Shown here piece after piece: positions 5,364 to 11,186 of a stretch of DNA of 11,186 bases. The stretch covers positions 1 to 11,186 of the forward strand of contig NZ_LSJS01000053.1 in the NCBI RefSeq assembly GCF_001557325.1, given 5' to 3'. Position 1 is the stretch's first letter. Every line of letters starts with the position of its first letter. The position numbers were made by a program, and so were the translations under genes. A model generated the notes under the pieces. That model ran no database searches and was not told the origin of the DNA. It worked only from the letters and a program-made list of their open reading frames with translations. The stretch comes from Erythrobacter donghaensis (lineage in GTDB: Bacteria > Pseudomonadota > Alphaproteobacteria > Sphingomonadales > Sphingomonadaceae).

Positions 5364-6635
5364 ATGGCGAACAAAGTTGGATTGACGGATGCTCGGATCG
5401 CAGGTTTGAAAGCGCCTGCGAGCGGGCAAATTGAGGTCGCTGATGGCATCGTGACCGGTCTGCGGCTCCGAATGGGAGCGAGCGGCACCAAAACTTATAT
5501 CTTGCGTAAGCGCGTTCAAGGTAAATGGTTGAACGTGACTATCGGGCGGCATGGCCCGAATTTCACTCTTGCACACGCCCGTCGGAAGGCACGGGACCTA
5601 CTCGTCGATGTTGAGCAAGGCAAAAGCATCGCCAGAAAGCCGGGAGCTAAGAGGAAGGGATCGAAGGGTGTCGGCACCGTCGCCGAACTATACGAGACAT
5701 ACCTGGCTCAACAGATCGTCGGCAAAAAGCGGAGCGCGAATGAGTTCGACCGGGTTTTCCGCAAGTACATTGAACCTGAGCTAGGCGACCGCCTCGCCGA
5801 TTCGATCACCCGAAGCGACGTCAGCCGCTTCGTAGAGAAGATCGCATTTGAGCGGGGCAAGGAAACCCTGACGATGGCTCGCATCGTTTATCGGCACCTT
5901 TCGACGTTCTACTCATGGGCGCTCACCAGACTTGAACATTTGCCAGCCAATCCGTGCCGGGACGCCTGGCGCCCAAAAAGGAGCGAGCCTCGCGACCGGG
6001 TGCTCAGCGATCGAGAGGTCGCTGCACTGTGGCAAGCCGCCGTCGAGGATGGCTATCCGTTTGGTCATCTTGTGCAGATGTTGATTCTCACGGCCCAGCG
6101 CCGGGGAGAGGTGCTCGACGCCACTTGCGACGAATTCGACTTCAAGGGGAAAGTTTGGACTGTACCAGGAGATAGAGCGAAAAACGGCAAGGCAAATGTG
6201 GTGCCTTTATCCGCACAGGCCCTCGAGGTCGTCACCGACATCTTCACGGCCGCCGGGATCGCGCCTGAAGATGCTCACAAGCAATCCCAAATTCTATTGG
6301 CATCCAAGGTCACCAGCACAAACAGTGTCAGTGGGCTGTCAAAGGCCTGGAAGCGGATAAGGGCAAGCGTGGACGAGAAACTCGGCTACGAAGCCGCTCA
6401 TTTTACCATGCATGACATTCGCCGGACGGTGGCGACCGGACTGCAGAGGATTGGAATACCGCTGGTCGTTTCAGAGGCCGTTCTCAATCATCAGTCCGGC
6501 TCGGCAATGGCTGGCGTCGCCGGAGTCTATCATCGGCATCAGTACACGAATGAAAAACGCGAAGCTCTCGCACTGTGGGGTAGGGAGGTTCTACTGCTCG
6601 TCGCGAAATATCCGCCCCAGAATCAAGAAAGATGA
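5364..6635 (+). CDS. int: P4-type tyrosine recombinase (site-specific integrase)
   Basis: The 423-residue protein has the full P4-family layout: an N-terminal arm-binding domain (about 5-95, with LTDARIAGLKAP and GLRLRMGASGTKTYILRKR), a SAM-like core-binding domain (about 104-205) and a C-terminal catalytic domain (212-410). The catalytic set is visible: Arg246 (TAQRRGEV), a lysine in the RAKNGKANVVPLS hairpin, His350 and Arg353 (MHDIRRT), His376 (LNHQSG) and the nucleophile Tyr394 (HQYTNEKREAL). Length and motifs are normal, so it should be active. It probably integrates and excises the element at tRNA-Lys(CTT), whose 3' half lies 132 bases upstream. The ATG at 5364 follows GGGA by three bases. 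Its end overlaps the convergent DUF5818-like gene by 13 bases. The gene looks less GC-rich than the left operon. Confidence 0.95.
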   Translation: MANKVGLTDARIAGLKAPASGQIEVADGIVTGLRLRMGASGTKTYILRKRVQGKWLNVTIGRHGPNFTLAHARRKARDLLVDVEQGKSIARKPGAKRKGSKGVGTVAELYETYLAQQIVGKKRSANEFDRVFRKYIEPELGDRLADSITRSDVSRFVEKIAFERGKETLTMARIVYRHLSTFYSWALTRLEHLPANPCRDAWRPKRSEPRDRVLSDREVAALWQAAVEDGYPFGHLVQMLILTAQRRGEVLDATCDEFDFKGKVWTVPGDRAKNGKANVVPLSAQALEVVTDIFTAAGIAPEDAHKQSQILLASKVTSTNSVSGLSKAWKRIRASVDEKLGYEAAHFTMHDIRRTVATGLQRIGIPLVVSEAVLNHQSGSAMAGVAGVYHRHQYTNEKREALALWGREVLLLVAKYPPQNQER

Positions 6636-6832
6636 CTGCCCGCGCCAATCCAGTCGGCGCGTAGGCGATCCATGCCTGCAACGACGCCTTCGACAATCAC
6701 GTTCGAACCGATGAGATCGTCGGTAACTTCCTCGCTTTCGACGATCCAAACCTCGTCCGATTTCGTGGTCAGGATCATTCCGCGTCGTCCGCGGCTCAGC
6801 ATTCCCGACACGCGTATTCGACCGGAACCCAC
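6623..6832 (-). CDS. Small DUF5818-like protein (OB-fold-like)
   Basis: A protein of about 69 residues, VGSGRIRVSGMLSRGRRGMI at its start and then VWIVESEEVTDDLIGSNVIVEGVVAGMDRLRADWIG. The alternation of short strands ending in an IVEGVVAGMDRLxxDWI motif resembles the DUF5818 family of small sphingomonad proteins; the function is unknown. I prefer GTG 6832, six bases after AGGGGG. An upstream TTG at 6859 would give 78 residues and overlap the transglycosylase gene. With the GTG the start is 14 bases after the transglycosylase stop, so the two are probably translated together. The C-terminal codons overlap the end of the integrase gene on the other strand. No signal peptide or membrane segment is seen. 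The reading frame is convincing; the family number is from memory. Confidence 0.65.
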   Translation of the reverse strand: MGSGRIRVSGMLSRGRRGMILTTKSDEVWIVESEEVTDDLIGSNVIVEGVVAGMDRLRADWIGAGSHLS

Positions 6833-6846
6833 AAACCACCCCCTGC

Positions 6847-7506
6847 TCAAAATTGCCAATGACGCAGCACGTCGCGCACATAGGCCGGTGTCTCGCCATT
6901 GCGTGGGATACCGCCGGCCCGCTCGACGGCGCCAGGGCCCGCATTGTAGGCAGCGAGGGCGAGATGAACTACCCCGAATTTGTCGAGCATCTGGCGTAGA
7001 TATCTGGCTGCACCCAAGATGTTCGCCTTGGGATCGAAGCGATTTGAAACGCCAAGGTCCCGCGCTGTACCTGGCATCAATTGGCCCAAACCTGCGGCCC
7101 CGGCCTTGCTGATGGCCATCGGATTATATCGTGATTCCGTCCATACAAGAGCGTCGAGAAGGCCGCTTGGTAGCGAGTATTGAGCCTCAGCAGCGTAAAC
7201 ATGAGGAAGGTAGCTTGCCCGACGGAATCCCGATGGCGCGCTGCCCTGGGGCTTTGGATATCGATAGGGCAGATAGGTTCGACCCGCATCGGTAGCCGGC
7301 GGCTCGGACGAGCCCGCTGGAGGCATTCTCCAAATGCCGTGTTCGATGAGACGAAAGCCATCGGTTCCTTCTGCAACGCGGAAGCCGTCGGTCGTCAACT
7401 CCGAGGCAAAGGTCATCTGAGGGGCTTCCGGCTCCTGCGCGTGAGCGGGGAGGACGAACCCAAGTCCTGCCGTTGCCACTGCGGCTACTGCCGATTTCAG
7501 TCTCAT
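6847..7506 (-). CDS. Secreted lytic transglycosylase (SLT domain)
   Basis: This 219-residue protein probably cleaves peptidoglycan glycan strands in the periplasm. ATG 7506 is chosen: AAAGGA lies seven bases upstream, and a signal peptide follows at once ([23 protein letters not shown], cleavage after AHA at residue 23). An open frame upstream to 7554 would bury the signal peptide. Residues 24-100 are a linker of low family similarity. The SLT domain spans about 105-215, with catalytic Glu124 in WTESRYNP, the [13 protein letters not shown] motif (136-148) and AYNAGPGAV (186-194). Proteins of this size and type serve conjugative type IV secretion (VirB1-like) or general wall turnover; the mobile-element setting favours the first, but no other secretion gene is present here. 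The gene diverges from the toprim gene and leads into the DUF5818-like gene. Confidence 0.9.
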   Translation of the reverse strand: MRLKSAVAAVATAGLGFVLPAHAQEPEAPQMTFASELTTDGFRVAEGTDGFRLIEHGIWRMPPAGSSEPPATDAGRTYLPYRYPKPQGSAPSGFRRASYLPHVYAAEAQYSLPSGLLDALVWTESRYNPMAISKAGAAGLGQLMPGTARDLGVSNRFDPKANILGAARYLRQMLDKFGVVHLALAAYNAGPGAVERAGGIPRNGETPAYVRDVLRHWQF

Positions 7507-7537
7507 TCCCGAATCCTTTAATGGTCGAATCGGGATG

Positions 7538-7556
7538 GAACATATATAGAACATAT
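7538..7556 (+). promoter_or_regulatory. Two GAACATAT direct repeats in the divergent promoter region
   Basis: GAACATAT occurs at 7538-7545 and 7549-7556, an 11-base period, in the only AT-rich stretch between the divergent transglycosylase and toprim genes. One-turn spacing suggests paired regulator sites covering both promoters. No strong -35/-10 pair stands out in either direction. Confidence 0.4.
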
Positions 7557-7633
7557 GATGTAGGAAAATGAAACGTCAGCGACGCAGAGCGGAGGCTGCG
7601 CGGGTGGAAGCACGTTACGATGGAGATGCCCCC

Positions 7634-8542
7634 ATGCGCCAAAACCGATCATCCCGATTCCAAAGTCTGCAACTGGAAAACCGCGCGCGCAAGATAGTTG
7701 AGCAGCTAGGCGGTACCTGGTCGCGTTCGCGCGGAATGTGCTGTTGCCCGGCCCACGACGACCGCACTCCTTCGCTAAGCATCACACTCGGAAAGCGCGC
7801 AATCCTTGTTCATTGCTTTGCCGGCTGCACGAACGAGGCGGTGATAGAAGCCATGGCCGAGCTCGGAATACGAATTGCGGACCTGTTTGATGGCACGAGT
7901 GGTCCGATCGTGGCCGAACCGCGCGAGGATGTCGCCAATCGCAATGCGCTGAGGCTCTGGCGTGAGGCGTCGACCATCGCTGGCAGCCCCGCCGAAAAGT
8001 ACCTCGTGTCCAGAGGCATCACGATTTCTTCGCCGGAGCTGCGTTTCCACCCGCATATGCCGCTGGGGCCAAAGGGTGCTGTCCGGTTTCTTCCCGCGAT
8101 GATCGCGGCCGTGCGCAATGATGCCGGAATTCTGGCGCTGCACCGCTCCTTCCTCGACCTCGACAAAACCAGCTTGGCTTCTTTCGATCAGCCCAGGCGT
8201 GCGTTAGGCAGTCCCGGTTCTGGCGCGGTGCGTTTCGCGTACCCGGATGGGGGACGCCTTGGCCTTGCAGAAGGAAACGAAACGGCCCTCTCAGCGATGC
8301 AAATGTTCAAGGTTCCCTGCTGGGCGACGCTAGGAAACGAACGCTTCGGACAGGTCACAATCCCGGAATCGGTGCGCCAGCTGTATCTCTTTGTCGACAA
8401 TGATGCGGGTGGGCGCCTTGCTGAAGAGCGCGCGCGAAACGCTTACGCTTGCGAAGCGCGGCTGATTGTCACCAGGCGTCCGCAGCAGACCGGCGATGAT
8501 TGGAATGATGTGCTCATGCGCTCAGTCCGAGCTGCGGTCTGA
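7634..8542 (+). CDS. CHC2-type zinc finger and toprim protein (primase-like)
   Basis: A 302-residue protein. A CHC2-like zinc site lies at the N-terminus (CPAH at 38-41, HCFAGC at 60-65) with RTPSLSI between, as in DnaG-type and phage primases. A middle region (about 105-200) resembles the DUF7146 domain, and the toprim core follows: LAEGNETALSA (211-221, Glu213) and FVDNDAGG (253-260, Asp255 and Asp257), the acidic residues that bind metal. It could make primers or act in element replication or transfer; it lacks the primase-polymerase and helicase parts of full DnaG or gp4. I prefer ATG 7634 (GGAG eight bases upstream); an in-frame ATG at 7568 would add 22 basic residues but its AGGA is too close. 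The strawberry-notch gene follows 103 bases later, as is common on related plasmids. Confidence 0.88.
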   Translation: MRQNRSSRFQSLQLENRARKIVEQLGGTWSRSRGMCCCPAHDDRTPSLSITLGKRAILVHCFAGCTNEAVIEAMAELGIRIADLFDGTSGPIVAEPREDVANRNALRLWREASTIAGSPAEKYLVSRGITISSPELRFHPHMPLGPKGAVRFLPAMIAAVRNDAGILALHRSFLDLDKTSLASFDQPRRALGSPGSGAVRFAYPDGGRLGLAEGNETALSAMQMFKVPCWATLGNERFGQVTIPESVRQLYLFVDNDAGGRLAEERARNAYACEARLIVTRRPQQTGDDWNDVLMRSVRAAV

Positions 8543-8567
8543 ATGTCGGTGAGAGGAAAGCGGGCTT

Positions 8568-8585
8568 GGGGCCTTGTGAGGCCCC
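8568..8585 (+). promoter_or_regulatory. 7-bp GC hairpin between the toprim and strawberry-notch genes
   Basis: GGGGCCT (8568-8574) and AGGCCCC (8579-8585) are exact complements around TGTG, 25 bases after the toprim stop. No T-run follows, so an attenuator or mRNA stability hairpin is as likely as a terminator; the two genes may still be co-transcribed. Confidence 0.45.
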
Positions 8586-8645
8586 CGGACGGATCCATCT
8601 GAACGGACACCCGGACAAACCCAGGGCCTCTTCAGGAGGTCTCTC

Positions 8646-11114
8646 ATGTCACATGCAAATACCGCTTTCGCATTCTCCGATCCAGCCGAGCCGCAAGTGT
8701 TGGCAGCGGCGAGGGCGCTGGCCGCGCGGCTCGCTGCAGATCAAGCAATCTCACGGGTCACTGTGAATGCAACAATGGCCGATCACTTCGGCGGTAGCGA
8801 CGCCGAAGGACGCTGGTCCGTACGTGATGCCCATGCCGCACTTGAATTGGCGCAGGTGCTTTTCCTGGCGCAGGCAACTGAATTCTCACCTGCGATGTCG
8901 TCCAGCTTCGCCGATGAGGCATTCACGCACTTCGAACGCCTGGTCCCGACCCAGTCCAACCGGAGCGATGAGCAGATCGAGTGGCAACAATTCGCAACGC
9001 CGCCCCGTTTGGCCTGGATGGCTGCAAAGGCATCCGCGATTTCTGTTAACGAACTGGTTCTCGAACCTTCGGCCGGGACCGGGATGCTGGCCGTATGGGC
9101 GGCAAAGGCAGCGGCGCGTCTTGCTCTCAACGAGATATCGCCGCTGCGCCGCGAATGCCTGGGCGCCGTGTTTCCGAACGCGACAGTCACTGGATTTGAC
9201 GGGGAACTGATCGACGAACTTCTCACGCCCGACGTGGGTCCAAGCGTGGTGCTGATGAACCCGCCCTATTCACGCGGTATCGAGAGGGGCCACGATAGTC
9301 GCACTGGCGATCGCCATTTGCGTTCTGCCTGGAAGCGCCTTCTGCCCGGTGGCCGCCTGGTCGCAGTGATGCCCGAATGGTTCGAGCTTCCGAAGTTCCT
9401 TGCTGGGATTGCCGGTCCCGTTTCATTGCGCCTCAACGCGACGATCGAGCGAGGTTTCGTCAAGCAGGGCACATCAATCTCTACCCGGCTCCTGGTTCTC
9501 GACAAGGCTGATGATGTTGCCAGCCCGATCATCGCCCAGCCTGCAAACTTTGCCGAGCTTCATCTGCTGGTCGAGATGCTGCCTGACCGGGTAAGCCTGC
9601 CCTCCGAGCCCAGCATCGGCATCAAGCCAGCCTTGCCGCTTCGACTGGTGGCGAACAGGACAAAACCGGTTCCACTTAAGGTCCATCCAGCCGCTGCGGC
9701 GCCGTCGATACTGCCGCTTGAATTTACTCCGCTCGAAGCACCTGCGCCGATCGAAAGCCAGGTTGGGCATTATTTGCCTTACCGACCGAGCCGGATCTCA
9801 ATTGCAAATGCGGTCTCCCACCCGACCCCGCTGGTAGAATCCGTCGCAATGGGTTCGATAACCGCACCCGTGCCGGAAGTGGTGCCTCAGCTTCCTTCGA
9901 GTATCATTGCTGAAGGCGTCTTATCCGCTGCGCAGGCCGAGACCCTGATCTATGCCGCAAGCGCCCATGCCCGCGATCTGCCAGGCCGGTTCGAGCCCGA
10001 CGACAAGGGCTGCGCCTTGAAGGCGAGCGCCGAGGGGCACGCCTATCGCATGGGCTACTTTCTTGGTGACGGAACTGGCGCAGGCAAAGGCCGGCAAGTC
10101 GCATCTGTCATCCTCGACCGGTGGGTGAGGGGTGAACGGCGCCACATCTGGATCTCCAAGAACGAAGCTTTGCTCGAGGATGCCCGCCGCGATTGGAGCG
10201 CGCTCGGTGGCCTTCCCATCGACATCCAGCCGCTCGGCCAGTGGAAGCTCGGTGTCCCGATTGGGATGCGCGAGGGCATACTCTTCGTTACTTATCCGAC
10301 ACTGCGCTCGGGCCGCAGCGACGCGACTAGGCTCGAGCAAATTCTCGAATGGTCAGGAGAGGACTTCGACGGCGTCATCGTTTTCGACGAAGCCCATGCG
10401 ATGGCCAACGCCGCTGGCGGGGAGGGCTCACGTGGTAAGGTCAAGGGATCGGAGCAGGGCATTGCCGGTGTTCGCATCCAGAATCTGTTGCCGCGCGCCC
10501 GCGTGCTCTACGCTTCTGCGACCGGGGCATCCGACGTCAATAATCTCGCCTATGCGACCCGTCTCGGTCTGTGGGGTCCCGAAACGGCTTTTGCCAATCG
10601 CGAAGCCTTCGTCGCGGACATCCGCGATGGCGGTATCGCTGCAATGGAACTGGTCGCCCGAGACCTGAAGTCACTCGGACTGTACGCGGCGAGGGCACTT
10701 TCATTCGCCGGAGTTGAGTACGAGATTCTCGAGCATGGCCTGACCCCCGATCAGGTAACGGTTTATGACGCCTATGCAGACGCCTGGGCAATCATTCATG
10801 CCAACCTGCGCGAGGCACTCGAGGCAACCCGGATCGTCGACACTGACAGTGGCGATACCCTGAATTCAGGTGCCAAATCGGCGGCGCTCTCGGTGTTTGA
10901 AGGCACCAAGCAGCGCTTCTTCGCGCAGCTCCTTCTATCGATGAAGCTGCCGAGCCTGCTGCCTGCGATTGATACGGCACTTGCCGACGGCAACGCGGTT
11001 GTAGTGCAACTCGTCTCGACCGCCGAAGCCATGCTCAATCGCCGCCTCGCTGATCTCTCCGATGCAGAACGTGAAGCGCTCGAAATCGATCTCTCCCCCC
11101 GCGAATATGTCTAA
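8646..11114 (+). CDS. Strawberry-notch-like methyltransferase/SNF2-type NTPase, C-terminally truncated
   Basis: The 822-residue product has an ideal start: AGGAGGT five bases before ATG 8646. An N-terminal helical region precedes an N6-adenine methyltransferase-like domain with VLEPSAGTGMLAVWAAKAAA (138-157) and NPPY (205-208), to about residue 290. A proline-rich linker (320-420) leads to the NTPase half: GDGTGAGKGRQ (474-484, Walker A), DEAH (581-584, Walker B) and YASATGAS (622-629, motif III). Relatives continue for some 600 residues with the second helicase lobe, and I recall REYVLDYL at this point; here the frame reads REYV then TAA. The stop lies inside a 38-base palindrome, so an insertion has probably cut the gene. 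Without the second lobe helicase or translocase activity is unlikely; the methyltransferase may survive. It is a diverged paralogue of the gene ending at 919. Confidence 0.85.
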   Translation: MSHANTAFAFSDPAEPQVLAAARALAARLAADQAISRVTVNATMADHFGGSDAEGRWSVRDAHAALELAQVLFLAQATEFSPAMSSSFADEAFTHFERLVPTQSNRSDEQIEWQQFATPPRLAWMAAKASAISVNELVLEPSAGTGMLAVWAAKAAARLALNEISPLRRECLGAVFPNATVTGFDGELIDELLTPDVGPSVVLMNPPYSRGIERGHDSRTGDRHLRSAWKRLLPGGRLVAVMPEWFELPKFLAGIAGPVSLRLNATIERGFVKQGTSISTRLLVLDKADDVASPIIAQPANFAELHLLVEMLPDRVSLPSEPSIGIKPALPLRLVANRTKPVPLKVHPAAAAPSILPLEFTPLEAPAPIESQVGHYLPYRPSRISIANAVSHPTPLVESVAMGSITAPVPEVVPQLPSSIIAEGVLSAAQAETLIYAASAHARDLPGRFEPDDKGCALKASAEGHAYRMGYFLGDGTGAGKGRQVASVILDRWVRGERRHIWISKNEALLEDARRDWSALGGLPIDIQPLGQWKLGVPIGMREGILFVTYPTLRSGRSDATRLEQILEWSGEDFDGVIVFDEAHAMANAAGGEGSRGKVKGSEQGIAGVRIQNLLPRARVLYASATGASDVNNLAYATRLGLWGPETAFANREAFVADIRDGGIAAMELVARDLKSLGLYAARALSFAGVEYEILEHGLTPDQVTVYDAYADAWAIIHANLREALEATRIVDTDSGDTLNSGAKSAALSVFEGTKQRFFAQLLLSMKLPSLLPAIDTALADGNAVVVQLVSTAEAMLNRRLADLSDAEREALEIDLSPREYV

Positions 11115-11140
11115 TGTGGAGCTCCACATTAAACATATTC
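11103..11140. repeat. 38-bp near-perfect palindrome at the truncation point
   Basis: Arms 11103-11121 and 11122-11140 are reverse complements except for one pair (C11111 against A11132). The core is TAATGTGGAGCTCCACATTA, centred on GAGCTC. The outer left arm GAATATGT encodes Glu-Tyr-Val of the strawberry-notch protein; the stop codon TAA starts the core. It is likely the boundary of an inserted element. Confidence 0.75.
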
Positions 11141-11186
11141 TTTGCAGTCGCAGTTTATGTCGAGCGTGGCGGCGAGAGACGCAGGT
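11112..11186. mobile_element. Possible end of an inserted mobile element, cut by the window edge
   Basis: From base 11112 the sequence no longer continues the strawberry-notch family, and it opens with a palindromic TAATGTGGAGCTCCACATTA block. This is consistent with the end of a transposable element (palindromic or repeated end motifs of this kind occur in IS21-like elements, as I recall), but no transposase is visible and the family is undetermined. Confidence 0.35.

Noticed and set aside
7568..7633. 22-residue basic N-terminal extension of the toprim protein
   Set aside because: The AGGA before ATG 7568 is only two or three bases away, while ATG 7634 has well-spaced GGAG and starts next to the conserved region; the longer form cannot be fully excluded.
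1..11186. CRISPR array
   Set aside because: No regularly spaced repeats of 20-50 bases were seen on either strand.

Overview
The window looks like accessory DNA from an alphaproteobacterium, most likely a sphingomonad (Sphingobium/Novosphingobium/Sphingopyxis type). The basis is GC-rich codon use and a plasmid/ICE gene set that I associate with that group: DUF932, a long ParB-like protein, a DUF6117-like small protein, strawberry-notch methyltransferase/NTPases, a CHC2/toprim primase-like protein and a lytic transglycosylase. No species call is possible from sequence alone.

Left block (about 1-5110, minus strand). Reading leftwards there is a 400-base noncoding stretch rich in hairpins, a DUF932 protein (4646-3453), a long ParB/RepB/Spo0J-like protein (3322-1250), a DUF6117-like small protein (1176-961) and the 5' part of a strawberry-notch-like gene (919-56). 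That last gene appears to be cut at codon 288 by an insertion sequence whose end occupies bases 1-55. DUF932 and ParB each follow an ~80-nt leader, and the two leaders share sequence blocks, stem position and spacing to the start codon.

Junction (5112-5363). The 3' half of a tRNA-Lys(CTT) gene lies at 5232-5188 on the minus strand. Its anticodon loop sits between two 13-base inverted arms with one mismatch, the layout expected of a tyrosine recombinase core site. A P4-type integrase starts 132 bases to the right, behind a promoter-like sequence and a perfect 7+1+7 palindrome. This is either an attP (the window is then one circular or tandem element) or an attL/attR junction between an element and other DNA.

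Right block (5364-11186). It holds the integrase (+), a convergent pair on the minus strand (lytic transglycosylase followed by a DUF5818-like small protein), then a CHC2-zinc/toprim protein and a second strawberry-notch-like gene on the plus strand. The second strawberry-notch copy keeps its methyltransferase and Walker A/DEAH regions but stops at codon 822, inside a 38-base near-perfect palindrome, before the C-terminal helicase half. Thus two diverged copies of the same giant gene face away from each other across the att site, and neither is intact within the window.

The genes fit together as maintenance and DNA-processing cargo of an integrative or conjugative element: integration (integrase plus tRNA att), cell-wall opening for conjugation (transglycosylase), and DNA handling (ParB-like, DUF932, toprim, methyltransferase/NTPase). 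The least explained parts are the paired leaders, the structured upstream region, and the pairing of a ParB-like protein with DUF932 and strawberry-notch genes when no ParA is visible.
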